A stretch of DNA of 42,912 nt from Seminavis robusta (taxonomy: Eukaryota; Bacillariophyta; Bacillariophyceae; Naviculales; Naviculaceae): positions 1 through 42,912 of the forward strand of contig CAICTM010000911.1 in assembly GCA_903772945.1 (NCBI GenBank). Reading direction: 5' to 3'. Positions 21,724-30,888 of the stretch are shown piece by piece. The stretch's first letter is position 1. Each line of letters starts with the position of its first letter. Under the pieces are notes generated by a model. That model saw nothing but the letters and a program-made list of their open reading frames with translations. It had not been told where the DNA came from and did no database searches. The position numbers and the translations under genes were made by a program.

Positions 21724-22962
21724 ATGAACAAGCTCTTTGCCTATCTGCTTGGATTTCTGGGACTGACAGTCGTCGCCCTTGTCATTTCAGCAATCGTTCT
21801 TTCTCGCCTCTCCTTGGCAGAAGCTGATCGCAAAACGTATGTCCCGCCGATAGATGAGTCGGTTCCAAAGGCGTACAACGGTGAAGGTCAGGTGATAATT
21901 GTGGGGGCAGGAGCCTCGGGACTCTTTGCCGGCTACACACTGGAATACCTGGGAGTTCCATTCACCATTCTCGAAGCCTCTCCCACCTTTGGCGGCCGTG
22001 TCCAACGCATGGAGGACTTTGTAGATGTCCCTATCGACATTGGGGCAGAATGGATACATACCAACCCCCAGATCCTTCAAGATCTACTCCTCATCGAAAC
22101 AGATCAAGAGAGCGTCAAGAGCAACATTGAAACAATAGGATTCCAACCCCAAAGTTTCTCCTTGTGGGCTCATGGTCGTCGTGTCCAACGAAATTGGATG
22201 CGCTTCTTCTACAAAGAGTACAAATTCAAATCCACAACCTGGTCTCAATGGTTGGAAAACTACATTGTTCCCTATGTCCAGGACCACATTGTCTACAATG
22301 CGGTTGTCCAGCATGTCGACTACAGTGAAACAGGTGATGTTTCGGTAACTACGGCAGATGGAGTCACGTACACGGGAAGCAAGGTCATCATGGCAGTTCC
22401 ATTGAAGGTCCTACAGGATCATGATATTCAATTCTCACCAGCTCTGCCAGCCGACAAGACAAAAGCGCTGGAAGAGGTCTATTGGGCCCCTGGCTTCAAG
22501 GTTTTTATTGAGTTTCAGGAACGTTTCTATACCGACATGACAATGGATATAACCCTCACCCAATTCTTGCAAACAGAAAATGACTACCGTATCTTCTTCA
22601 ATGGAGTCTTTGGCAAAGATCAAACGTCCCGCAACCTCATGACTCTCTTTTGTGTCGGTGAACCCGCTCGCGAGTGGTCTAGGTTGAGTGACAAGGAGTT
22701 GTTTGAGACGGTCCTGGCCAGACTCGATCAACTCTACGATGGCGAGGCATCGAAGCAATACATCCAACACAGGATTCAAAACTGGAGCAACCAGCCCTTT
22801 ATCCGAGGGGCCTATGCCTTTTCTGCGGACAGTGCCACTATTGAAAGACCTGTCGGAGACAAGCTCTTTTTTGCGACAGACACGGAGATAATGGTTCATT
22901 CGGCGGCACTCAGTGGGAGACGGGCAGCAGTGGAAGCAGTATCCAACCCAATCTCTAGCTAG
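21724..22962 (+). CDS. Membrane-anchored flavin amine oxidase
   Basis: A single exon of 412 residues. Residues 5-27 form one transmembrane segment (LLGFLGLTVVALVISAIVL) near the N-terminus, so the protein is probably a signal-anchored membrane enzyme. The FAD-binding GAGASG motif is at 61-66, followed by the acidic end of strand 2 (ILEAS), the GGRV signature and IDIGAEWIH, all typical of monoamine/polyamine oxidases and related amine oxidases, which oxidise amines to aldehydes or imines with release of H2O2. The family's usual C-terminal FFAGE.T motif reads FFATDTE here, followed by a conserved-looking HSAALSGRRAA, so FAD contacts may differ. At 412 residues it is a little shorter than polyamine oxidases. 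Substrate unknown. Confidence 0.85.
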   Translation: MNKLFAYLLGFLGLTVVALVISAIVLSRLSLAEADRKTYVPPIDESVPKAYNGEGQVIIVGAGASGLFAGYTLEYLGVPFTILEASPTFGGRVQRMEDFVDVPIDIGAEWIHTNPQILQDLLLIETDQESVKSNIETIGFQPQSFSLWAHGRRVQRNWMRFFYKEYKFKSTTWSQWLENYIVPYVQDHIVYNAVVQHVDYSETGDVSVTTADGVTYTGSKVIMAVPLKVLQDHDIQFSPALPADKTKALEEVYWAPGFKVFIEFQERFYTDMTMDITLTQFLQTENDYRIFFNGVFGKDQTSRNLMTLFCVGEPAREWSRLSDKELFETVLARLDQLYDGEASKQYIQHRIQNWSNQPFIRGAYAFSADSATIERPVGDKLFFATDTEIMVHSAALSGRRAAVEAVSNPISS

Positions 22963-23165
22963 TTTTGTGGAATACAATGGTGGTAGCACTTGAAAGGAAC
23001 CGTGAGAACAGTTCAAATACAATAGAAATAAACTAAATGTCAGCCAAAATATGGCAAGAAAAAGATATTTCGACTTGGGTCCTTCGGCGCTGCGACAATA
23101 GGGCAAGGCAGAACACAAACAGAAGATCCAAAAAGGAAGCATTCATCATCTTACCAGAAGGGATC

Positions 23166-24225
23166 ATGACTCTGCTAAGACTACTGCTGCTTTTCGCGAT
23201 GGCAACAACAAGCAGTTGCGCTGAAAATGTGACACATCTCGTTCCCTCAGACGGACAAATGCCGCCATCGTGCGACGGCTGTGTTTGTGTGACGCCTGAT
23301 GATGGAGAGTGCCCTTCTTCCACAACTACTGCTACCTTGCCAACCCGGTTCGAGCCGGAGCATATCAGTCGACTGAAGGCATTGCAGTGGGAAAATGCTA
23401 TAGTGTTGGATTGCGATCCATACCTAGATAATTGCACCATGACAGATTCCGTTGAAGGAAGTAGCATCGAAGGAGTGCAAGATAATGATATTGCCGTGTG
23501 TGGAATGCGCTACAACAATGTCACTCTGAATAAGACAAGTGGATGCTCTACGAGCTATGAAACCAAGACATTTTCGAGTCGAGAAGAGCTAGACGCTGCC
23601 GAAGGATATTTTCTAACGCATTATGGAGGTACGCATTTGTAAAAACACTCACATGGCTGGTGTCCTGGAGTATTTCTTACTGTTTCCTCTCTTTTAAACT
23701 ACCTACATAGCATGTGGGACCTGTAGTTCTACACAGGACCTGGCTGTCTACATGGAATTGCAATATGAGCCTCTTGGGTTTGAATGTGGGGCTCTTGCCA
23801 TTTCCAATGAAACCGCTGCGCAGGAATGCTTTGAAGGCATTGGATTCACAAAAGGATGCGCTGCTACATGGCTATACAACACAATCCACACTCGAGAAAA
23901 CTGCCTCTCAACCTGCCTGGATTTCATTGGAAAGCCACCCAATCTGGATGCTCCCCAGTGCCCCTTTAATGCCTGCCTCGAATGTGACGAAGTTTTCAGT
24001 GGACCCATCTTTCGAACCACGGCGGGGCGCTCCCGGCGCCGTTCGGGTGTTTTGAGCTATATTGCCCACAATTGCTCCCAACTCTTCTTCGATGTAATGC
24101 CTACGGATCCTTGCCCTACGACGACGACATCGTCCTCCACCGCCGTGTCGTGGCTTGTCCATCGAGGAACAATCGTGTCTGCCCTCGGTGCCTTTCTGTC
24201 TTTCCTCGTCTCCTACTACCCGTAG
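23166..24225 (+). CDS. Secreted Cys-rich protein, possibly GPI-anchored
   Basis: Exons 23166-23628 and 23711-24225 join in phase 1 across an 82-bp GTACGC...CATAG intron, giving 325 residues. The start at 23166 gives a clean signal peptide (LLRLLLLFAMATTSSC); an in-frame ATG at 23037 would add 43 charged residues in front and is less likely. The mature region is Cys-rich, with CDGCVCV, DCDPYLDNC, a CGTCSS segment at the splice, and several Asn-X-Thr/Ser sites consistent with a glycosylated, disulfide-bonded extracellular domain. It ends with a Thr/Ser-rich stretch and a hydrophobic tail (TIVSALGAFLSFLVSYYP), like a GPI-anchor signal or C-terminal membrane segment. I do not recognise the domain; a cell-surface or wall role is inferred. 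No functional link to the amine oxidase 200 bp upstream is evident. Confidence 0.72.
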
Positions 24226-24794
24226 GGTTTGGGAGAAACGATACGTGGGAAACGAAGAAATCAACTTTGGTTGTGAGAAACGATGCCTATAACCGGTATC
24301 TAGCGACGAAACCACGAGATCCAACCTTGGTTGATGCCACACCCCGTCCAGTCAATAGCAGTCGGATTTAACGAGAAACGCCTACTCGACTGTCCGTACC
24401 TCTGCTACATGTAGTACCGTACCGATATGGTGTCTAAAAGAGCTTCCACGAGGGCAGCCTCGCCACAGCAATACGTAACGCTCTACCGGTGTGTGTCGAA
24501 ATCGTGGCGACTCAACCGTCGTCAGAGTCCATCGCGACATAACGTACCTGACAACCTGACCTTATCCGACAGTCCTTGTCGCTTTGAACCGTTTCTGCCA
24601 CGGTACTGCAAAGGCTTGTAGCTACTGGCTTTCGACGAACCGAAGGTTGGATGCACCGAGGAAACGCCGGAAACCCCACGGTGGTCAAGTGGTTTCCTCC
24701 TCGGCAAGAAAGTGAGATTCTCGCTTGATCCTTGGCTCATTTCACAGAGAGAGACACCTGGTATTCACGTTGCAGAACTCACCAACAACCCGCG
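24226..24794. other. Intergenic region
   Basis: About 570 bases hold no recognisable gene. A weak inverted repeat (CCGAGGAAAC near 24655, GTTTCCTCCTCGG near 24692) is the only structure noted. Confidence 0.4.
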
Positions 24795-25565
24795 ATGCAG
24801 CACTACATTTTGAGTTATCCTTCTCAAGAGTGCAATGGGGCTGCCCAGTCACCTTACCATGCGCAGCCCAACTTCATCGCCGTTCCTCTTGAACAGTGCA
24901 GTGTGCCTAACCAGTCCCAGTATCACCAGCATCCAAATTCGCCTGCTCAACAGGCCAGTTACTACAACCACTTGCTACATCACCAGCAGCCCCACTCCCT
25001 TGCCCAGCAGACCCATCACTACAGCCACTCGCCTCATCACCAGCAGTCCCCTGCCCAAACGGCTCATCACTACAGCCACTCGACGCATCATCAGCACCAC
25101 GTGCCATCTCATGCAGCTCACCAGCACGCCGCGGTTCCGCTCGCCGGTGGCGACGCCTACGGTTCGCAGTACGACCCGGCCATGCAAAGTTTCGCTTTAT
25201 ATTACCCACCGGCAGCCCAGGGCCAATACTACGATGTCGGTTACCATCATCCTGATGCAGGGGAAGCTCTCGTCTTGGCCAGCGGACTGCCACTTCGGCT
25301 AGAAGCGATGGGCGATCAGACTGTTACCCATAATGTGGACCGCGAGGGCTACTACAACGGTTTGCTGGGTCACGCGCAATATCATTTCCGCCAACGCAGC
25401 GGAGAGAGCCATCGGCGTCGGTTGGAAGGGACCTCGACCAGTTGTCCCATTGAAATCAGTGACGATGATGTTTCCGTGGGGCAGACTCTCACCTGTCAGG
25501 AACTTGTCGATCAAAAGTTCAAAGAGGCGGATGCACAAGGCAAAATCATTTCAGTGGACGATTGA
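24795..25565 (+). CDS. His/Gln-rich low-complexity protein, unknown
   Basis: A single frame of 256 residues from ATG 24795; further upstream only TTG codons extend it. Residues about 35-125 are made of repeated His/Gln/Ser/Tyr/Pro words such as HHQQP, AQQTHHYSHS and HHYSHS, a tandem pattern seen at both DNA and protein level. The second half is less biased and more protein-like, with GQYYDVGYHHPDAG, an Arg-rich HFRQRSGESHRRR and an acidic SDDDVSVGQTL, followed by a helical end (QELVDQKFKEADAQGK). There is no signal peptide or membrane segment. His/Gln-rich tracts are common in transcription regulators and metal-binding proteins, but nothing here decides function. It could be a lineage-specific gene; a chance frame is less likely given its length and composition shift. 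Confidence 0.55.
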   Translation: MQHYILSYPSQECNGAAQSPYHAQPNFIAVPLEQCSVPNQSQYHQHPNSPAQQASYYNHLLHHQQPHSLAQQTHHYSHSPHHQQSPAQTAHHYSHSTHHQHHVPSHAAHQHAAVPLAGGDAYGSQYDPAMQSFALYYPPAAQGQYYDVGYHHPDAGEALVLASGLPLRLEAMGDQTVTHNVDREGYYNGLLGHAQYHFRQRSGESHRRRLEGTSTSCPIEISDDDVSVGQTLTCQELVDQKFKEADAQGKIISVDD

Positions 25566-25733
25566 CTCCAGAGTCTCCCTCGCTTCAAAGTACTAGTATC
25601 TCAAATAGCACGACAATATTAATGCAACATCAGTTAGAACACACATTGACTCAAAAAGACTGCTACTAGATATGGCCAGGAAAGGGGTTCAATCGAGTAG
25701 AATAGAATTATTCAAACGCAACTTCTCGGTGAC

Positions 25734-27827
25734 CTACCGGCGCAAGGAACGAGACTCACTTGCTAACATTGTTACCACGCAACGGCTCTCGGATGCAACA
25801 CTGCTATGATTGTGACAACTCTGTGTGGATTCTTCTTTGCGCCGACGAAGGATGCAGCTTGTATCACAGCGCAACCTGGTGTCGCCCCACGTGGTATTGA
25901 GGACTAGATCTCCAGGCTCCAAGAAAAGCACTGGTTTGCGTTGCTGGATAAGAAACTGGCGAATTGGCGGAATCACTTCTGGAACCAAACATGTGTGCCG
26001 GGCAAGCCAATGCTTGGGGTCGCCCTTTTCATAGTTCTCCATCAAAGCCTCTGCTTCTTCTAGAGTCTCAAACTTAACGCTATCACCCTCCTCTCTATTA
26101 TGCTCACTGAATTCATACTTCATCCACGGACAAGCCACACGTCTGTGAATTCGAAACAAGAACGACTTGCTGAGTTCATAGCCCATATACCTATTCCCAG
26201 TGGCATCACATTCCTCATTCTCCAGAATGGTCTGGAAGACAAATCCATCACAAGAACCCAAAGTGTAGTCCTTTTGAAAGCAGGCATTGTGTGTAAGCCG
26301 GAGTTCCTTATCAAATTCCATCCGACCCGAAATATTCTCGTCATCCCGAGCATGAGTAACCGCCTCAAGAGATCTTTCATTGTTCGCTGCACCAATCTCT
26401 TCATCTGTCGTCAACCAGAACCTACAGGTTCCTTTTGTGGTACGACTTTCATCTTGTCCACCACTCCACTCTCCATGATGGTAGATAATGTCATAGGTAC
26501 CCACCACACTCCTTGGGTTGACTAAATTGGGGCAGGTTTGGCGAAAGTCCAATTTGGGAACTTCATAAAATTGAACATTGTGTTTCCTCATGATCGGATG
26601 TTCACACGCTGCAATGGGCTCTTGCTTCATGATAAGAGCCTTCAATTTGGCCTCGCGCTCTTCCTTTGCTTTGTCCTCTGCTATCTTTTCACGGGTCCTA
26701 TGTCCAGCAGTTAGATGCCTATGTTCACCCTTTCTCCAGAATGTGCAAATGTCACACCAGGACTCCTCCACACCATTCCTGGTGCGAGTATGAGGCTCGT
26801 TTTCCTTGGGAGGTTTGTGGCGTGAACCGTCACTATTGTTCTGGTTTCCATTGTTGTTGTCATTCCCATTGGAACCATTGTTTCCACCATTTGACTCACA
26901 GGTAGCCACCACACTCCCTGGGTCGACTAAATGGGGCTCACATAGGTGACAGTAACAGTCCAAATCACAAAACTGAGCATTGTGTTTCCTCATGATAGGA
27001 TGTTCACAAGCTGCTTTGGGCTCTTGCTTCATGATAGGATCCTTGAATTCGGCCGGGCACTCTTCGTTGGCTTTGGCCTCTTCTGCTTTGTGCTGTTCCT
27101 CGTCTTCCTTGGCTTTGACCACGTCACAGGACAAGCAACGAGAAAACGGCTGGGAGTAGTATGTCTCAATGGTCAATTTCCCCCAAAGCGGGTTACGTTG
27201 CCACTGGCCTTCCGGAAACTGGTCCAGCGGTTTTGTTTCTTTACAATCCTTGCACGGTCTTGGCAACTTGAGGATGCATTGCAAACAGATGGGGCCATTT
27301 CCCATATCCCTGTCCATGTCCTCTTTCTCGTTTTTGGCGAGCATGCCATAAGCAATTTTTTGATCCGTGGCATATCCTTTCCTGTCCTGCATCTGCCTGC
27401 AAACACGGCAGGCATAGAATTTGGTTGGCTTTTGGCAAAAAATTTCGCGTCTGGAGGCTTTTCTCTTCTTTCTGCTTCTGGCTTTTCTTTGGGCTTTTTT
27501 CTCGGCAAGTTTCTTGGCTTCTCTTAGCTTGAAACTGTAACGAGGGCAAGCCTCGCAATCAATGCAAACGGTAGCTGTGTCCCCTTCCTTCCACTGAGTC
27601 TTGCTGAAGCCACTGGTACAGCATTTGGTGTTTTTGCAATTCGCACATTGTCGACTCAAGTTGCCAGGACATTTGGTGTTTTCACAGAGCAAACACTTCC
27701 GACTAGTAGTAATAGTATCAACTGCTTGAGTGTCCAGAGTCGGCTTGGGTTTCTTTTTGGCTTGGAGAGAATCACTGGCTTCAGTGGCATGGCCACGTTT
27801 GTTGTTGTCTCCACCGCTTTCATTCAT
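25734..27827 (-). CDS. Cys-cluster (tentatively Stc1-like) zinc-binding protein
   Basis: A single 697-residue frame. The N-terminus has a basic, NLS-like KKKPKP near 24-29, then two Cys-pair modules: residues ~45-94 with CLLC, CANC, FSKTQW and CIDC; and ~145-235 with CRVC, CLQC, CKDCKETKPLDQFPEGQW and CLSC. The spacing C..C, then F(S)..QW, then C..C resembles the Stc1 zinc-binding domain, which in fission yeast links RNAi to chromatin modification; that match is tentative. A very basic helix lies between the modules. The middle has an internal duplication (residues ~261-310 and ~395-445) and an Asn/Gly-rich linker. The C-terminal region (TYDIIYHHGEW, TKGTCRFWLTT, VACPWMKYEF, FLEPGDLVL) is shared with the gene at 30889-32226 but is a domain I do not recognise. 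Divergently arranged with the N-acetylglutamate synthase gene. Confidence 0.75.
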   Translation of the reverse strand: MNESGGDNNKRGHATEASDSLQAKKKPKPTLDTQAVDTITTSRKCLLCENTKCPGNLSRQCANCKNTKCCTSGFSKTQWKEGDTATVCIDCEACPRYSFKLREAKKLAEKKAQRKARSRKKRKASRREIFCQKPTKFYACRVCRQMQDRKGYATDQKIAYGMLAKNEKEDMDRDMGNGPICLQCILKLPRPCKDCKETKPLDQFPEGQWQRNPLWGKLTIETYYSQPFSRCLSCDVVKAKEDEEQHKAEEAKANEECPAEFKDPIMKQEPKAACEHPIMRKHNAQFCDLDCYCHLCEPHLVDPGSVVATCESNGGNNGSNGNDNNNGNQNNSDGSRHKPPKENEPHTRTRNGVEESWCDICTFWRKGEHRHLTAGHRTREKIAEDKAKEEREAKLKALIMKQEPIAACEHPIMRKHNVQFYEVPKLDFRQTCPNLVNPRSVVGTYDIIYHHGEWSGGQDESRTTKGTCRFWLTTDEEIGAANNERSLEAVTHARDDENISGRMEFDKELRLTHNACFQKDYTLGSCDGFVFQTILENEECDATGNRYMGYELSKSFLFRIHRRVACPWMKYEFSEHNREEGDSVKFETLEEAEALMENYEKGDPKHWLARHTCLVPEVIPPIRQFLIQQRKPVLFLEPGDLVLNTTWGDTRLRCDTSCILRRRKEESTQSCHNHSSVASESRCVVTMLASESRSLRR
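26495..27045 (-). repeat. Intragenic duplication, two ~145-bp copies
   Basis: Within the Cys-cluster gene, 26495-26643 and 26899-27045 are near-identical in their ends. Both encode IMKQEP(I/K)AACEHPIMRKH followed later by a (N/H)LV(N/D)P(R/G)SVV block. Only the C-terminal copy leads into the conserved GTYD domain. The gene at 30889-32226 has only one such segment, so the duplication post-dates their split. Confidence 0.8.
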
Positions 27828-28368
27828 GGTGTGTTTGTTTTGTATGATGCTACCAGTACCTGCTACCGGTAGCTCTAGCTAGTAGAGACGTCTCCTTCTC
27901 TTAGCGGCTTTAGCTTATGTCCCCTTTTAGGCGGGACCTTTCCGTCGGCTGGCAGCCAGCATTGGTCTTCAACGACCAAAGACTAGAATAACAATAATAT
28001 TTTATCAATCCAGCTCAAGCCAGTAACGGTCGGCATCAAGCTAGATCTTTCGCACGCTGCTTCCGTCGTTTCCCAACCAGTCAAGATCTTCAAAGTGCGA
28101 TGAGAATGCACAAACAAAAGCTTCCGACAAAAGCATCGTGTCATCACTCCTCTCTTGCAAGCCAAACTAACTGAAGAAAGAATATATTGTAATAGTGTTG
28201 ATGGCGCCGTGTCTACTAGGAGCTTGAAAATTCAATTAAACAGAAGGTACTGTATTTGGTTTCTCGTTGATGAGCATCACGTTGCTTCAAAAGCTGCTGG
28301 CAAGAAGAAGTGGAAGAAACTCCCTGTTGTGGAAGAAACTGGAAAGTAATAATAATACGATTGGCACA
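27828..28368. promoter_or_regulatory. Divergent intergenic region
   Basis: The 541 bp between the Cys-cluster gene (minus) and N-acetylglutamate synthase (plus) must hold both promoters. Around 27900-27965 it is G+C-richer, with TCCCCTTTTAGGCGGGACC. No recognised core element. An upstream ATG at 28270 is in frame with the synthase; 28369 is preferred because it exposes the signal peptide. Confidence 0.4.
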
Positions 28369-30330
28369 ATGAGAATATCCAACTACTACGTGACGGCACT
28401 GGCCTGTGTGGCCCCTTCGGTTCATGGATTCACGACCATCGCTCCAAGAACATCTTCTCGGATATTGCTGCTACCCATCCGTAATAATCCGCTACCCATC
28501 ATCTCCTCGCGCCACTTTGCCTCTTCAACTGGTGGGGATAACACGTCCTCTTCTTCTTCTGCAGCCGCCGATTTGGTGGTCAAGAATGATACTTCTAGTT
28601 TGGGAGGCGAACAACCCCAACGGAATACTACAGATACCTCTTCTTCGGTTCTGGACCAAAATACTACCACAATGACCGATCCCAACGGCTCGGGAGATCA
28701 GTTAGTAGTGGCACAAAAGAAGAAAGAAGCCTCGAGTGTCATTCCACCGTTACCCGAAACTCTGGATGCCTCGGGATTGCTCTCCTTGGATCCCACCGTG
28801 GTGGATATCGTCCAAGTTCCTACCAAAAACCACACTGACACTGCCAATGGCCAAGCCTCTCGTCCCAGTAGTTTGGAAGCCATGATGAAGGGTCTTCCCT
28901 TTGTCAGTATGTTTCGCGGAAGTGCCAATTACATTGCCAATCATCGCAATACACTGGCCGTCTATCACATTCCCGGTGGACTCCTCGATTTGCCCGATCC
29001 CACTGTCTTTCGAGATTTGACAAACGACATTGCCCTCACATGGTTGCTCGGCATGAAAATTGTACTCGTCGTGGGATGTCGTCGGCAAATTGAAAAACGC
29101 ATTCCCAAACGAACCCGCTTTTTTGGAATCCCCGTGACGGATGCGGAAACACTTAGGGTCGTAAAGGAAGAAGCTGGCTATGTCCGATTCGAAGTGGAAC
29201 GTCAATTGGCACGATCCTTGCGCATGCAGGGTGGAAACAACGACAACAACACGGGCGCCAAGAGCGATCATGTCGATGGCAATGTCGTGTCGGGAAACTT
29301 TTATTCGGCACAACCCTTTGGCGTGTTGGATGGAATTGATTACAAATACACGGGATTTGTTCGCAAGGTGGAAGTGGAGAAAATTCGACAATTGCATGCC
29401 GGTCGCGATATTTGTTTGCTCACCACGTTGGGAGTCAGTCCCAGTGGAGAAGTATTCAATGTCAATTCGGAAGCACTGGCGGCAACGGTCGCAGGTGCCT
29501 TGGATGCCTCCAAAGTCATTTACTTTACCGAACAAGAAATGGAGTTGCGACACAAAGTTCATGGCAACAAGATTCAGAATTTGCGCCTTTCCGATGCACG
29601 AAACCTGATGAAGCACAACGACGTGACAATCCACAAACGAGGATTTGTGACGGTGGGAGAACGCTCCGATGAACTATTGCCAGAAACGGATATGCTCATC
29701 AAGATTGGATGGGCCACCATGGCGTTGGAACAAGGGGTCAAGCGTGCCCACATTATCAGCCCCAAGTTTGGTGCGGTTCTACAGGAACTGTACACGCGCG
29801 ACGGAAGTGGGGCATTGATTAGTCGAGATCTCTACGAAGGAATTCGACGAGCCAATGTCAACGATGTCAGCAATATTTATGACCTCATCTACCCACTCAT
29901 CAAAATGGGCACGCTGGTCGATCGGCCCAAGGCGGTGCTCGAAAAAGATGTTGACAGTTACTACGTCTTTACACGAGATGAGCTCATTGTGGCATGTGGA
30001 CAATTGAAAATCTTTGAAGGAGAAGTCAAACGGTATGCCGAGATTGGGTGCCTCGTGGTCAACCAAGAGTACCGAGCAAGAGGCAGAGGTGATGCCATGT
30101 TGGGTTACTTGGAGCGACTCTGCTTTCTGAATGGGGCCACTACCGTGTTTGTGCTCAGTACGCAAACCATGGAATGGTTCGTTGAGAGAGGATTCACTCA
30201 GGTCACGGTAGACAAGCTGCCGCCCAGCCGACAAGCTACATACAATCACAAACGTGCCTCCCAAATCTACATGAAAGATATCAATAGTAGTCGTGACTTG
30301 GATCAAAGCGAGCTCTGGTGGAATCGGTAG
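28369..30330 (+). CDS. N-acetylglutamate synthase, plastid-addressed
   Basis: A single exon of 653 residues. It has the ArgA-type layout: an amino-acid-kinase-like domain at about 177-480 (PFVSMFRGSANYIANHRN, VLVVGCRRQI, GFVRKVEVEKIRQL, SPSGEVFNVNSEALA) and a GNAT acetyltransferase domain at about 500-640 (GQLKIFEGEVKRYAEIGCL, YRARGRGDAML with the acetyl-CoA loop, WFVERGFT). It transfers acetyl from acetyl-CoA to glutamate, the first step of ornithine/arginine synthesis. The N-terminus MRISNYYVTALACVAPSVHG followed by Phe21 is a signal peptide with Phe at +1, the diatom plastid address, matching the plastid location of arginine synthesis in algae. A Ser/Thr-rich low-complexity stretch (50-120) precedes the enzyme core. 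The full-length two-domain form supports a synthase rather than a plain kinase. Confidence 0.93.
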   Translation: MRISNYYVTALACVAPSVHGFTTIAPRTSSRILLLPIRNNPLPIISSRHFASSTGGDNTSSSSSAAADLVVKNDTSSLGGEQPQRNTTDTSSSVLDQNTTTMTDPNGSGDQLVVAQKKKEASSVIPPLPETLDASGLLSLDPTVVDIVQVPTKNHTDTANGQASRPSSLEAMMKGLPFVSMFRGSANYIANHRNTLAVYHIPGGLLDLPDPTVFRDLTNDIALTWLLGMKIVLVVGCRRQIEKRIPKRTRFFGIPVTDAETLRVVKEEAGYVRFEVERQLARSLRMQGGNNDNNTGAKSDHVDGNVVSGNFYSAQPFGVLDGIDYKYTGFVRKVEVEKIRQLHAGRDICLLTTLGVSPSGEVFNVNSEALAATVAGALDASKVIYFTEQEMELRHKVHGNKIQNLRLSDARNLMKHNDVTIHKRGFVTVGERSDELLPETDMLIKIGWATMALEQGVKRAHIISPKFGAVLQELYTRDGSGALISRDLYEGIRRANVNDVSNIYDLIYPLIKMGTLVDRPKAVLEKDVDSYYVFTRDELIVACGQLKIFEGEVKRYAEIGCLVVNQEYRARGRGDAMLGYLERLCFLNGATTVFVLSTQTMEWFVERGFTQVTVDKLPPSRQATYNHKRASQIYMKDINSSRDLDQSELWWNR

Positions 30331-30888
30331 AGAAGTTAGGAGGTGATGAACAAGATGCACGGACGCGACATGCGGCTACGAGAGAGATGGAACGACGGTC
30401 GATGCCATTGCAGAAACAATTTAGACAAAGCGGTAGCCGCATGCACATAGATAGTTTATTGATGGCAGAAAATAATCCAAGCCAGATCACTACGTTTGGG
30501 AAGTGAAATGCTTAGGTTCTTGTTAGTCTAGCTAGCTAGGCAATCTACAAGTGCTGACCGGAACTGTGATTCGTCTAGTAGACAGACAATAGACCTTTCT
30601 ACAATTCGACCTTGTTTGCAAAGTTGAGACAATAGCTGTTCTTGGTCATGTTCATGCACAAGACTCGTAGCTATGGCTGGGTAGACGATACCATCGCTAG
30701 CAGCTTGTTGTTGAAAAACACAAACAATTAATCTACGGAGATCAAGAAAGGGGTCAACAGAAGAGATTGCTCTGGCATTAAAATGTTTGCCATTAATAGG
30801 CACCATTGCAAGGATCCGAAATTACAGTGCATTAAAGGTCTGCCTTGACAAACTGACACAATCATTCCATCCCCGTTCCAACAAGAGA
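30331..30888. other. Convergent intergenic region
   Basis: Between the ends of the synthase (plus) and the disrupted Cys-cluster paralogue (minus). I see no gene; it should contain the two 3' untranslated regions. Confidence 0.45.

Noticed and set aside
22435..23142. A 235-codon minus-strand frame
   Set aside because: Antisense shadow of the amine oxidase; no motif of its own.
28750..29634. A 294-codon minus-strand frame
   Set aside because: Shadow of the N-acetylglutamate synthase gene.
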